From Gemmatimonadota bacterium (GTDB lineage: Bacteria; Gemmatimonadota; Gemmatimonadetes; Longimicrobiales; Gaopeijiaceae): DNA of 42,277 nt. Of the stretch, positions 16,053 through 24,598 are shown one piece after another (the stretch's first letter is position 1; each line of letters opens with the position of its first letter). The stretch lies in assembly GCA_007120305.1 (NCBI GenBank), contig SKNW01000033.1:1-42277 (forward strand), given 5' to 3'. The notes beneath the pieces were generated by a model. That model did not search any database, was not told where the DNA came from, and saw only the letters and a list, made by a program, of their open reading frames with translations. The position numbers were made by a program, and so were the translations under genes.

Positions 16053-16384
16053 GGAGGGGCTCCGTGGGGGGAAGGATGGAGGAAGGGCAGGGGATCAGGC
16101 GCGCGATACGTTCGTCAAACAGCGGTGCGGGAACGACGGGGCCGGAACTCGTCCGGAATCTCATGCCTCAGGCCACCGGCCAGAAGACGTCCCAGTGCCC
16201 CCATCAAGATCGCGTACCCCGAGAGCGGCGCCAAGGATTCGGGTCGAGTTCGGGGGTTTCCTGTCGCCGTCTGAATCCGTGGTCCGGGATCGGCGTCGGT
16301 CTTGCTCGATCGCATCCCATCCTCCGATTCTCAGGCTTCCGCCCCCCATTCACAGCCCCTTCCAGGGCCACCACGGAGTGCCCC
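16053..16384. other. Divergent intergenic region, 332 bp, nothing convincing
   Basis: It separates the minus-strand DUF2911 gene from the plus-strand thioesterase gene and should hold promoters for both. A TTGACG occurs on the minus strand near 16110 but has no good -10 at 16-18 bp. Open frames through the region on both strands have no family likeness and no ribosome sites. GGAG at 16375-16378 serves the thioesterase start. Confidence 0.5.
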
Positions 16385-16909
16385 ATGGCCGAGGACCCCG
16401 AGACCCCGCCCCCACCTCTGCCGCCTCTGCCGGGCCGAGGCGAAGCTGCCACGGCCATGGAGAAGGGGCTCGGCTCCTTCCTGTTTCGGGCCGAGGTTCC
16501 GGTCCGCTTCCGGGACATCGATGTGGGGGGGCACGCGCATCACAGTCACGCCCTTGCCTACTTCGAGGAGGCTCGCTGGCGCTACTGGACCGACGTGGCG
16601 GGGCGGGAGGCCCGGGCCGAGGCCGTGGACTACATCCTCGCCGAAGCGCGCCTCCGCTACCGGGCGCGGATCCTCCACCCCGACATCCTCTCGGTGGGCG
16701 TTCGAGCGGAGTCGGTGGGTCGAACCCACGTGGAGCTCGCCTACGAAGTACGCACCGGACGTAACGAGGTGGCGGTGACCGGGTCGACGATCCTCGTGAT
16801 GTACGACTACGCCGCCGGGAAGTCGAAGCCGGTTCCCGACGATCTGCGCGTGCGGCTGGAGCGTCACGAAGGGCGACCTCTCCCCCGCCGGGCGGACCCT
16901 TCCCGTTAG
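16385..16909 (+). CDS. Hotdog-fold acyl-CoA thioesterase (YbgC/4HBT type)
   Basis: 174 aa from ATG 16385 (GGAG six bases upstream); an in-frame ATG at 16457 would drop a Pro-rich leader. The YbgC-type segment VRFRDIDVGGHAHHSHALAYFEEAR spans residues 40-64 with D46 as the likely catalytic acid and G49-H50 on the central helix; strands ILHPDILSVGVRAESVGRTHVEL complete the hotdog (quoted in part). It probably hydrolyses short or medium acyl-CoA thioesters. The open frame upstream of 16385 is not thought to be coding. Confidence 0.85.
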   Translation: MAEDPETPPPPLPPLPGRGEAATAMEKGLGSFLFRAEVPVRFRDIDVGGHAHHSHALAYFEEARWRYWTDVAGREARAEAVDYILAEARLRYRARILHPDILSVGVRAESVGRTHVELAYEVRTGRNEVAVTGSTILVMYDYAAGKSKPVPDDLRVRLERHEGRPLPRRADPSR

Positions 16910-16947
16910 CTGATGGTAAAGAAGAAGAGCGTCCGGGTCCTCGAGGC

Positions 16948-16976
16948 TTGCGCCTCCCTGCCCCTCGGGTTATCAA
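16948..16976 (+). promoter_or_regulatory. Possible promoter for the exported TPR protein gene
   Basis: TTGCGC (16948-16953), 17 bp, TATCAA (16971-16976). Spacing is ideal but both boxes are imperfect, and the -35 overlaps a small GAGGC/GCCTC hairpin that could be the end of the thioesterase transcript. Confidence 0.35.
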
Positions 16977-17010
16977 GGGGGGTCCCAAAACGCTGGGATT
17001 GCAACCGCGA

Positions 17011-17028
17011 AACCTTTTGAAGGTTCAA
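17011..17028. promoter_or_regulatory. Overlapping palindromes in the leader of the TPR gene
   Basis: AACCTT-TTG-AAGGTT (17011-17025) overlaps TTGAA-GG-TTCAA (17017-17028). The site is A/T-rich in a G/C-rich background and lies about 95 nt before the ATG. It could be an operator or alternative RNA stems. Confidence 0.4.
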
Positions 17029-17119
17029 GGGTGAGCAATCCGTCCATCGCAGACGCATGCGGCCGGAACCCGGTTGCTGCGTCTCCCCGGCCAGAGTAGA
17101 CCGCAGGGAGTGCCGTACC

Positions 17120-18874
17120 ATGCTTCGACGCCTGAGAGACCACCTGGTCATCGCCGCTGCGATGACCCTGTTCACCGTTCCGCTGCTGATGGTGCCCCAG
17201 CAGGCGGAGGCCCAGGACGGCAGTCGCTTCCGGGTCATGATCCCCAACATGCAGCCGACCGATGACACGCGGGATCGCTTCGGTCAGCGCGTGGCGAACA
17301 ATCTTCGCAACGGCATCGACCTCAACACCCACGTGGGAATGAGCGAGCGCGACATGGATCGCGCCGCCCGGGACTACGACATGCGGGCCCGGGACCTGGG
17401 CTGCATCGAGGCCCGGCAGCTGGCCGCGCTGGTGGACGTGCCCCTGGTGATGTGCGGATTCTACCAGGCCGAGGGCGGACAGCTGCGCGTGAACGCCTCC
17501 TTCTACACCGTCCCCGGGAACGAGGAGTACCCCGTGGAGCCCTTCCTCGTCGCCGAGAACGATGAGCGGGGCGCCATGGAGCGAATCCTCCAGAGCTTCG
17601 AGGTCATGGTGCAGCAGGTCCAGTTCGTGGCCTTCTGCGGCGACGCCTACGCGTCCAGCGACTGGGAGCGGGCCATCGAATACTGCACCCAGGCCGTGGA
17701 ACTGGCCCCCGACGTCCCCTCCGCGAAGATCGCCCTGGGCGGGACGTACATGGAGCTCCAGGACTTCGAGCAGGCGCTCTACTACTTCGAGCAGGTCCTG
17801 GCCCAGGACGAGTGGAACAGCGACGTCATGGTGAACGCCGGATACGCCGCAACCCAGCTCGGGGATACGGACAAGGCCCGGAGGTTCTACACCCGCTACC
17901 TGGAGATCAACCCGGGGAGCGCCCAAGTCCGCCAGCAGGTGGCCTTCGACCTGGCCCAGGGTGGGGACGTGGAAGGCGCGATGGAGTTCGTCCGCCAGGG
18001 GCTGGCCGAAGACCCGGACGACATCGGTCTCCTCGAGTCCTACGGCTCCTACGCCTTCCGCGTGGCGGTGGATCGCCAGTCGTTTGCCCCGGTCTCGCAG
18101 GATGGCGAGATGGATCCGGAGACCGCCTCGCTCTTCCGTGAGGCCTCCCAGACGCTGATGCGGGTGGTTGAGGAAGAGGGTGCGGAGTCCAACCCCAGCT
18201 ACGTGGTCAACTCCGTTCGGGCCTACCTCCAGCTGAACGAGCTTCAGGAGGCTCTCCGCACCGCCGAGCGCGGCCTGCAGATCTTCCCCGAGGCGGCCAA
18301 CCTCTGGGTCGAGAAGGGGACCGTTCACAACCGGCTGCAGCAGACGGACCAGGCTGTGGCGTCCCTGGAGCGGGCGCAGCAGCTGAACCCGGAGTTCCCG
18401 CAGATCAACTCGCGGATGGGGATCTACCTGGTGCAGGCCGGCCGGATGGAGGATGGGCTTCCGTACCTGCGCCGGGCCATCGAGTCCGGTGAGCAGACGG
18501 CGGACCAGGTGGCCAACGTGATCTTCGGCGATGCCCACTCGAACGGGATCCGCGACAACCGCGATCTGGACTACGGCATCCGGCAGCTGGACATGGCCAA
18601 GAGCACGCTGGATGTCTCGCAGGAGTGGCGCCAGCAGCTCGACTTCTGGCATGGATACGCCCTCTTCCAGCGCGCGATCCAGCGGCAGGCTCCCTCCACG
18701 GTTCAGTCGGCCCAGGCCACGCTGCCGGAGTTCCGGCGGGCCAAGGAGCTGCTCGAGGCCGGTCGGCCTTACGTGCAGCGGACCAACATCATCCCGAACC
18801 TGAACGAGTTCATCGGGAACGTGGACACCTACATCGAGATCCAGGACGCGATCATCCGACGCGGCGGTCGCTGA
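17120..18874 (+). CDS. Exported tetratricopeptide-repeat protein
   Basis: 584 aa from ATG 17120 with AGGGAG nine bases upstream. A signal peptide (about 1-31: basic LRRLRDH, hydrophobic core IAAAMTLFTVPLLMV, ending AEA) precedes a domain of about 140 residues (FRVMIPNMQPTDDTRDRFGQ and CGFYQAEGGQLRVNASFY) that resembles the N-terminal part of periplasmic TPR proteins in related phyla. From about residue 185 helix pairs form at least six TPR units (AIEYCTQAVELAPD, ALYYFEQVLAQDE, ARRFYTRYLEINPGS, AVASLERAQQLNPEF). No enzyme motif. Likely a periplasmic scaffold; its role is unknown. A leader of over 130 nt and a terminator-like hairpin after the stop make it a single-gene unit. Confidence 0.85.
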   Translation: MLRRLRDHLVIAAAMTLFTVPLLMVPQQAEAQDGSRFRVMIPNMQPTDDTRDRFGQRVANNLRNGIDLNTHVGMSERDMDRAARDYDMRARDLGCIEARQLAALVDVPLVMCGFYQAEGGQLRVNASFYTVPGNEEYPVEPFLVAENDERGAMERILQSFEVMVQQVQFVAFCGDAYASSDWERAIEYCTQAVELAPDVPSAKIALGGTYMELQDFEQALYYFEQVLAQDEWNSDVMVNAGYAATQLGDTDKARRFYTRYLEINPGSAQVRQQVAFDLAQGGDVEGAMEFVRQGLAEDPDDIGLLESYGSYAFRVAVDRQSFAPVSQDGEMDPETASLFREASQTLMRVVEEEGAESNPSYVVNSVRAYLQLNELQEALRTAERGLQIFPEAANLWVEKGTVHNRLQQTDQAVASLERAQQLNPEFPQINSRMGIYLVQAGRMEDGLPYLRRAIESGEQTADQVANVIFGDAHSNGIRDNRDLDYGIRQLDMAKSTLDVSQEWRQQLDFWHGYALFQRAIQRQAPSTVQSAQATLPEFRRAKELLEAGRPYVQRTNIIPNLNEFIGNVDTYIEIQDAIIRRGGR

Positions 18875-18942
18875 CGGTCGCAGGATCGAGCGGGAGGCCC
18901 TGACCCGGGAGCCTCCGGCGGGCGTTGGGACAGATCCGGGTA

Positions 18943-18956
18943 GAACCCTGGGGTTC
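18943..18956. repeat. Small palindrome GAACCC-TG-GGGTTC
   Basis: Perfect six-base arms with a two-base centre, between the TPR gene and the hairpin that precedes mraZ. Possibly part of the 3' end structure of the TPR transcript. Confidence 0.4.
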
Positions 18957-18963
18957 TCAGGCG

Positions 18964-19001
18964 ACGAGGGGCGTCGCGGCTACGGCCGCGGCGCCCCTCG
19001 T
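18964..19001 (+). terminator. Strong hairpin between the TPR gene and mraZ
   Basis: ACGAGGGGCG (18964-18973) pairs perfectly with CGCCCCTCGT (18992-19001), and inside it CGCGG (18975-18979) pairs with CCGCG (18986-18990). Only a weak T content follows (TGTCGTT), so termination may be partial. It separates the TPR unit from the dcw promoter. Confidence 0.6.
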
Positions 19002-19039
19002 GTCGTTGGGGCGGGCCCAGTCCCGGCGCGACATGACCC

Positions 19040-19068
19040 TTGCCCGCATCCCACCCCACGCATATAGT
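19040..19068 (+). promoter_or_regulatory. Promoter of the dcw cluster
   Basis: TTGCCC (19040-19045), 17 bp, TATAGT (19063-19068), the only good -10 in the 255-bp gap. Transcription would start near 19075, just before the MraZ-like repeats. Confidence 0.7.
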
Positions 19069-19082
19069 TGTGCACGAGTCCT

Positions 19083-19116
19083 CCACTTCTTACCACTTCT
19101 CTCCACTTTCACCCAC
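19083..19116. promoter_or_regulatory. Probable MraZ operator: four decamer-spaced repeats
   Basis: CCAC occurs at 19083, 19093, 19103 and 19113, exactly 10 bp apart; read on the minus strand the units are GTGGAGGA, GTGGTAAGAA, GTGGAGAGAA and GTGGGTGAAA. MraZ is known to bind short T/GTGG-type repeats with a 10-bp period in E. coli and AAAGTGG-type repeats in Mycoplasma. The array lies between the promoter and the mraZ start, which is where autorepression would act. Confidence 0.7.
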
Positions 19117-19129
19117 GAGGTCCAGCCCG

Positions 19130-19570
19130 GTGGCGAGTTTCCTGGGCCGGTACGAGTACCAGCTCGACCCCAAGGGGAGGGTGAGCCTCCCCGCCGACTT
19201 CCGGAAGGAGTCGGAGGGGTCGCGTTTCGTGCTGCTCCAGTGGGAAGCCACGCATCTCACGCTTCTCCCCCTGGATGTCTGGGAGGAGGTCCAGGCCCGC
19301 ATCCTCGAGCTCCGGCGTACCCGACCCGCCATGCTGAACCGGCTGCGCAGGATCACCTCCCGCGCCATCCACGTGGACCCGGACAAGCAGGGGCGGATCC
19401 TCATCCCCTCGGGGCTCAAGGATGCGGTGGGACTGGACGGCACCGTGGTGGTGACGGGGAACGTGGACCGGATCGAGATCTGGGACCCCGAGATGTTCCG
19501 GGCCACCGTGGAGACCATCCCCCAGGACGACGACGACCTCACTGATCTGGAAGTCCAGATCTTCGGCTGA
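19130..19570 (+). CDS. mraZ: MraZ transcriptional regulator of the dcw cluster
   Basis: 146 aa from GTG 19130, chosen because ASFLGRYEYQLDPKGR is the conserved MraZ N-terminus and GAGG lies nine bases upstream; a longer frame to 19040 would run through the promoter. Two SpoVT/AbrB-type motifs are visible, DPKGRVSLPADFR (13-25) and DPDKQGRILIPSGLK (83-97). MraZ forms ring oligomers that bind repeats in its own promoter and can also act on the RsmH methyltransferase. First gene of the cluster, 12 nt before rsmH. Confidence 0.95.
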   Translation: MASFLGRYEYQLDPKGRVSLPADFRKESEGSRFVLLQWEATHLTLLPLDVWEEVQARILELRRTRPAMLNRLRRITSRAIHVDPDKQGRILIPSGLKDAVGLDGTVVVTGNVDRIEIWDPEMFRATVETIPQDDDDLTDLEVQIFG

Positions 19571-19582
19571 CCCGGAGGGCCG

Positions 19583-20578
19583 GTGGACGAGCGGGAGGAG
19601 AAACGCAGCGAAGCGCACAGGGACGGGGCAAACGTTGCCCTCCCTGCGGGTGACGCCTACCACGTGCCGGTCATGGTGCGCGAGGTGGTGGAGTCGATGG
19701 CGCCTGCCTTCGACGGCGTTCTCTTCGACGGTACCGCCGGGGGCGGGGGACACAGCCAGGCGCTTCTCGAGCACTACCCCGAGCTCGAGGTCATCGCCGT
19801 CGACCGGGACCCGGAAGCCATCGCCGCCCTCCGACTTCGCCTTGCCCCCTTCGGTGATCGGGTGCGCCTCGTTCAGGCCCGCTTCGACGAGGCGGCGCTT
19901 CGCGCCCTCACGGAGGGCGTTGTGCTGGCCGGGGCCCTCCTGGACCTGGGGCTGAGTTCGCGACAGATCGACGAGCCGGAGCGGGGCTTCACCTTTCGTG
20001 ACGAGGCTCCCCTGGATGCGAGGATGGAGGGAGCCGCAGGGGAGGGACCCACGGCGGCCGACATTCTGAACAGCTGGTCGGAAGAAGAACTGGCGCTCCT
20101 CTTCTGGCGCCTGGCCGAGGAGCCCCGGGGACGCGCCCTGGCCCGAGCGGTGGTGGCCCGCCGGTTGGCCGCGCCCTTCGCCAGCGCAGCCGACCTGAAC
20201 GAGGTCCTGGCCGACCTCTACCGTCGTCCCCTCCGGGCAAAGGAGAAGGCCCGTGTCTACCAGGGCCTCCGAATCGCGGTGAACCGGGAGCTGGAAGCCC
20301 TGACCCAGGCCCTTCCCGCGCTCCGCGACGCCCTGCGTCCCGGAGGGATCCTGGCCGTGCTGAGTTACCACTCCCTCGAGGATCGGGAGGTGAAGAACAC
20401 CTTTCGGGAATGGAGCCGGAGCTGCGTGTGCCCGCCGGAACTCCTCCAGTGCCGGTGCCGAGGGCATGCCCTGGGCACGCTGGTGACCCGCTCCGTGGTC
20501 AAGCCCTCCGAGGCCGAAGTGGCCGCCAATCCTCGGGCCAGGAGCGCACGATTCCGCGTATGGAGGAAGGCGGCATGA
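19583..20578 (+). CDS. rsmH: 16S rRNA m4C1402 N4-methyltransferase
   Basis: 331 aa, GTG start with GGAGGG close upstream. The SAM-binding motif LFDGTAGGGGHS is at residues 47-58 after the conserved YHVPVM (26-31), then LLDLGLSSRQID, ERGFTFR and SYHSLEDREVK, all typical of RsmH (MraW). It methylates C1402 in the ribosomal P site together with RsmI. The N-terminus is about 25 residues longer than usual. The stop overlaps the ftsL start by four bases. Confidence 0.95.
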   Translation: MDEREEKRSEAHRDGANVALPAGDAYHVPVMVREVVESMAPAFDGVLFDGTAGGGGHSQALLEHYPELEVIAVDRDPEAIAALRLRLAPFGDRVRLVQARFDEAALRALTEGVVLAGALLDLGLSSRQIDEPERGFTFRDEAPLDARMEGAAGEGPTAADILNSWSEEELALLFWRLAEEPRGRALARAVVARRLAAPFASAADLNEVLADLYRRPLRAKEKARVYQGLRIAVNRELEALTQALPALRDALRPGGILAVLSYHSLEDREVKNTFREWSRSCVCPPELLQCRCRGHALGTLVTRSVVKPSEAEVAANPRARSARFRVWRKAA

Positions 20579-20916
20579 AACGGGGCTCGGCGTGGATCGC
20601 CCTTTCGTCGCTGGGCCTCGCAGCCCTTCTCCTCGCTCTCTCCATGGTGACGTGGCGCCAGTCCCGGGCCCGGGAGGCCATGGCGGAGCTGGATCGCCTG
20701 CAGCGGGAGATTTCCCTGGTTCAGGCCGAGCGGGCGGCCATGGAACGACGCATCCAGATCCTCGAGAGCCGACGGCATGTCCTGCCCGCGGCCCGGGAGC
20801 GCCTGGGCCTCCGTGTGGCGGAGGCCGGTGACATGGTCTTCCTCGCCCCGGAGTCGGCGGCTGCCGCCCGCCCCACCCCCCCCTCTCATCCTTCCACCGC
20901 GAGGAGGCAGCCATGA
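20575..20916 (+). CDS. ftsL: FtsL-like bitopic division protein
   Basis: 113 aa. One transmembrane helix (about 7-27, WIALSSLGLAALLLALSMV) is followed by a coiled coil (30-70, with AMAELDRLQREISLVQAERA) and the RLGL motif at 76-79, a usual FtsL/DivIC ending, then a Pro/Ala-rich tail. Sequence identity in the family is low, so the call relies on topology and position between rsmH and ftsI. GGAGGAAGG precedes the ATG. It would join FtsQ and a FtsB partner, which is not in this window, to activate FtsWI. Confidence 0.85.
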   Translation: MKRGSAWIALSSLGLAALLLALSMVTWRQSRAREAMAELDRLQREISLVQAERAAMERRIQILESRRHVLPAARERLGLRVAEAGDMVFLAPESAAAARPTPPSHPSTARRQP

Positions 20917-22991
20917 GCCTTCGTGATCTTGGCCGAACGCTTCGGTCTCCCGCCTTTCGGGGACGAATCCTCCTCGTTGCATGGGTGGGGGCCTTCGGGG
21001 GCCTCCTGGTCCGGGCTGGAGAGATTCAGTTGCGGGAGGGCGCCATCTGGCAGGCCGAGGCGGATCGCCAGCACCGGGGCCAGCGGAGCCTGCCTGCCTC
21101 CCGTGGAGGGATCCTGGACCGCGACGGAATGCCCCTGGCCCTGAGCCACGAGGTCTTTCGCGTCGGGGTTGCCCCGGGAGAGCTCCGGGACCGGGACGAG
21201 GCAGCGGCCCTCCTGGTGGAGACCCTGAAGATCTCGCCGAATGAGGCGCGACGGGTCGTGACCTCGGAGCGTTCCTGGGTCCAGTTGCCGACCCGGTATG
21301 AACCGCAGGTCAGGGAACGACTGACGCCGGAGCGAGGCATCTACGTGGAGCGGGAGCTCACCCGCTCCTATCCCCACGGCGAACTGGGGCGTGGCATCCT
21401 CGGGGTGGTCATCGACGAGGAGGGGACCGGAGGAATCGAGCAGGCCTTCGAACCCCACCTTCGCGGCATCACCGGAACCCAGGTGGTTTCCCGGGATTCG
21501 CAGGGGCGCCCCATCCCCGGGGAGAGCTGGGTGGTCCAGCCCCCGCAGGCCGGCGGCGATGTGGTCCTCACCCTGGATCGGGACCTCCAGGAGATCGCCC
21601 ACGAGGCGTTGCTGGAGGCCCTGGCGGAGACTGGGGCTCGCGGGGGTGACCTGCTGGTCACGGATCCACGCACCGGCGAGATCCTGGCCATGGTCTCCAT
21701 CCAGGAAGGGTCCTCCAACCACCTGGGGAGCATCAACAGCCCCTACGAGCCGGGCTCGACGCTCAAGCCTTTCACGGTGGCGGGCCTCCTGGACCTGGGC
21801 CTCGCCTCCATGTCGGACTCGGTGGACACCGAGAACGGCCGGTGGACCGTGGGGCGACGGACCGTGACCGACGTCTCGGTGGTGGGAAAGGTGACGCTGT
21901 CCCACGCCCTGCGCGTTTCCTCCAACGTGGCCATCGCCAAGCTGGCCGGGGCCTTCGATCCTCTGCAGCAGTTCGAGCTTCTCCGGGACTTCGGGTTCGG
22001 GGTGCGGACCGGTATCCCCCTCCCGGGAGAGTCCACAGGGCTCCTCCGGCATCCCCGGGACTGGTCGGGTCAGTCGGCCGTGTCCCTCTCCATCGGCTAC
22101 GAGATCTCGGTTACTCCCCTCCAGATGGCCATGGCCTATGGCGCCCTGGCCAACGGCGGCCTCCTCATGGAACCGCTCCTGGTTCGGGAGGTGCGTGCGC
22201 CGGACGGCCAGGTCCTCGAGCGGCATGAACCTCGGGTGGTCCGCCGCGTCGTGTCAGCCGAATCTGCCGCGGAGGTCAACCAGGCCCTGGTCGACGCGGT
22301 CCAGGACGGGACCGGAAGCCGGGCGCGCCTGAGCACCTTCCAGGTGGCCGGAAAGAGCGGTACGGCTCGGGCCACGGGCGCGGACGGGCGCTACGAGGCC
22401 GGGGCCTACTTCGCCTCGTTCGTGGGATTCTTTCCCGCGGAGAGCCCGCAGCTCGTGGTCTTCGTGAAGCTCGACCGTCCGCAGGGCGCCTACTTCGGAG
22501 GCGCCACCGCCGCCCCGGTGACCCGGGCCACCATGGAGGCGGTTCTTGCCGCCCGCCATCCTCCGCTCGATCGGCAGGCCCTGGCTACCATCGCCCGCAA
22601 CCAGGAGCTTGCCCGCGACCCGGCGCCGTTGAACGGGGGTGGCGTTCCGGCCCTCTTCGCCTCCTGGGAGGCCCGGTCGGGGGCCATGGCGGCCGCGTCC
22701 CGGAGCCTGACCCTCCCGGGGATGGAGGTTCTGGTCCCGGAGGTCCGGGGGCTCCCGGTGCGGACTGCCGTCCGGCAGCTCCATGGCCTGGGGCTGCACG
22801 TCCTCTGGGACGGTTCCGGCGAGATCGTCGGGACCCGCCCGACGGCGGGTGCCCGCCTTCAGGCCGGGGACACGGTCCGGGTGCTCGGGGCCCGCCCCGC
22901 GCCGGCAGGACTTCGTCCGGGGGGAAGCGCAGTCGGAAGCGGGGTGCGGACGCAGGCGGCGATGGTCCGCGCGTCGGGGGGGCAGCCCTGA
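20913..22991 (+). CDS. ftsI: Septal class B penicillin-binding protein (FtsI/PBP3) with PASTA domain
   Basis: 692 aa, longer than E. coli FtsI. Short cytoplasmic part, one membrane helix (about 18-36), the non-catalytic pedestal domain beginning at RGGILDRDGMPLA, then the transpeptidase with S282-T-L-K285 (active serine), S336-S-N338 and K481-S-G-T484. A PASTA domain (about 605-660: VPEVRGLPVRTAVRQLHGLG) and a Gly/Ala tail follow. It cross-links septal peptidoglycan with FtsW. PASTA on FtsI is seen in several phyla outside the gammaproteobacteria. Overlaps ftsL by four bases and murE by one. Confidence 0.95.
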   Translation: MSLRDLGRTLRSPAFRGRILLVAWVGAFGGLLVRAGEIQLREGAIWQAEADRQHRGQRSLPASRGGILDRDGMPLALSHEVFRVGVAPGELRDRDEAAALLVETLKISPNEARRVVTSERSWVQLPTRYEPQVRERLTPERGIYVERELTRSYPHGELGRGILGVVIDEEGTGGIEQAFEPHLRGITGTQVVSRDSQGRPIPGESWVVQPPQAGGDVVLTLDRDLQEIAHEALLEALAETGARGGDLLVTDPRTGEILAMVSIQEGSSNHLGSINSPYEPGSTLKPFTVAGLLDLGLASMSDSVDTENGRWTVGRRTVTDVSVVGKVTLSHALRVSSNVAIAKLAGAFDPLQQFELLRDFGFGVRTGIPLPGESTGLLRHPRDWSGQSAVSLSIGYEISVTPLQMAMAYGALANGGLLMEPLLVREVRAPDGQVLERHEPRVVRRVVSAESAAEVNQALVDAVQDGTGSRARLSTFQVAGKSGTARATGADGRYEAGAYFASFVGFFPAESPQLVVFVKLDRPQGAYFGGATAAPVTRATMEAVLAARHPPLDRQALATIARNQELARDPAPLNGGGVPALFASWEARSGAMAAASRSLTLPGMEVLVPEVRGLPVRTAVRQLHGLGLHVLWDGSGEIVGTRPTAGARLQAGDTVRVLGARPAPAGLRPGGSAVGSGVRTQAAMVRASGGQP

Positions 22992-24598
22992 TGTCGGGGC
23001 CGCCGGAGGCGAGGTCCTCCGGGGCGTCCGAGGAAGCCGTGCGGCCCCTGACCGTGGCAGGACTGGCTCGGGGCCTTGAAGCCCGGGGGTTTGCGGTGAC
23101 CCTTCGGGGTCTGGAGGGGGAGGGAAGGCCGCTCCTGAATGTGCGCCAGGATTCCCGGGACGTGAGCGACGGTGATCTCTTTCTGGCCTGGAAGGGTGCT
23201 CGCCACGATGCCCACGATTTCGTGGCGGAGGTGGCGGAGCGGGGTGCGGCGGCGGCCCTCGTGGAAGACTTCGTGGAGGGGGCGGGAATTCCCCAGCTCC
23301 GGGTCACCGAAGGAAGGGCCGCGGCCGCGGTGGCGGCGATGCTGGTCCTGGGCGACCCTGCGTCCGGGATGCGGGTGACCGCGGTCACGGGAACGAATGG
23401 AAAGACGACCACGGCGTTGCTGGTTCGCCATTTGCTCGGGGCTCGGTCCCCGGCGGCGGCACTGGGCACGCTGGGGGTGGTGGGCCCCGACGGGGATGTG
23501 AGGAAGGGTACGGGGGGGCTCACCACGCCCGGTCCGGTGGAGCTGGCGAACCGGGTGCGGGGACTGGCGGGGGAAGGGGTTCGGGAGCTGGTGCTCGAGG
23601 CCTCGTCGCATGCGCTGGACCAGCGTCGGCTGGACGGTCTCCAGGTCGATATCGCGGCCTTCACGAACCTGACCCGGGAGCACCTGGACTACCACGGCAC
23701 CATGGCCGACTACCGGGCGGCAAAGGGGCGACTTCTGGCTCTCCTCTCGAAGGAGGCGGAGGTGGTGGTGTACGCCGGGGACCCGGCGTGGCGGGAGCTG
23801 CCTCCGGTCGAGGTGCCGGTTCGGCCCGTGGGGATCGAAGGCGAGGCGATGCCGGGGGTTCCGGAGAGCCGTGAGCGGAGACCTGCACTTGTCGCCCGCA
23901 ACCTAACCCTCTCGGGGACCGGGGCCCGGTTTGACCTGGGGGAGGAGGGAGGGGAGGAGGTCCACCCGGTGCACCTTCCTCTGCTGGGCCGCTTCAACGT
24001 GGAGAACGCCCTCGTGGCCGCGGGCGTTGCCATGGCCGCCGGACATCCACTCGAGGCCGTGGCCCTGGGGCTTTCCGGTGTCGCAGCCCCGGTGGGCCGC
24101 ATGGAAGTCGCTTTCACCGAACCCGTGCCGGTCATTCTCGATTACGCCCACACCCCCGATGCCCTGGCCCGGGCGCTGGAGACCCTGCGCCCGCTCTACC
24201 CGGGGCGACTCATCGTCGTCTTCGGCGCCGGGGGTGACCGCGACCGCACGAAGCGACCGGAAATGGGACGGGTGGCCACCGTCGGCGCCGCGCTGGCCAT
24301 CGTCACCTCCGACAACCCCCGGACGGAGGACCCCGAGGCCATCGTGGACGACATCGTGGCGGGGATGCCGGCGGCGGAGGAGGGACGCAGGTGGATGCGG
24401 GTCACCGACCGGAGGGAGGCCATGGCCCGGGCGCTGCGGGTGGCTCGGCCGGGCGACGCGGTGCTCCTGGCCGGGAAAGGGCACGAGACCTACCAGATCG
24501 TGGGGACCGAGGTCAGGGACTTCGACGAGCGCGTGGTCCTGCAGGATCTCCTGCGCGAACTCCGGTCCGGGTTCGAGACCGAGGGAGACGGCTCGTGA
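22991..24598 (+). CDS. murE: UDP-MurNAc-tripeptide synthetase, meso-diaminopimelate type
   Basis: 535 aa. ATP-dependent ligase adding the third amino acid to UDP-MurNAc-L-Ala-D-Glu. N-terminal UDP-binding domain with DSRDVSDGDLFLAWKG, central P-loop TGTNGKTT (133-140), TTPGP, LEASSHAL, and a C-terminal domain with DYAHTPDAL, GAGGDRDRTKRPEMG and the DNPR motif (441-444), which marks meso-diaminopimelate as the substrate. Start and stop are both shared with neighbours (TGATG and GTGA). Confidence 0.97.
   Translation: MSGPPEARSSGASEEAVRPLTVAGLARGLEARGFAVTLRGLEGEGRPLLNVRQDSRDVSDGDLFLAWKGARHDAHDFVAEVAERGAAAALVEDFVEGAGIPQLRVTEGRAAAAVAAMLVLGDPASGMRVTAVTGTNGKTTTALLVRHLLGARSPAAALGTLGVVGPDGDVRKGTGGLTTPGPVELANRVRGLAGEGVRELVLEASSHALDQRRLDGLQVDIAAFTNLTREHLDYHGTMADYRAAKGRLLALLSKEAEVVVYAGDPAWRELPPVEVPVRPVGIEGEAMPGVPESRERRPALVARNLTLSGTGARFDLGEEGGEEVHPVHLPLLGRFNVENALVAAGVAMAAGHPLEAVALGLSGVAAPVGRMEVAFTEPVPVILDYAHTPDALARALETLRPLYPGRLIVVFGAGGDRDRTKRPEMGRVATVGAALAIVTSDNPRTEDPEAIVDDIVAGMPAAEEGRRWMRVTDRREAMARALRVARPGDAVLLAGKGHETYQIVGTEVRDFDERVVLQDLLRELRSGFETEGDGS

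Noticed and set aside
16115-16315. 66-codon minus-strand frame with a short hydrophobic stretch
   Set aside because: No ribosome site, no recognisable family and it sits in a divergent promoter region.
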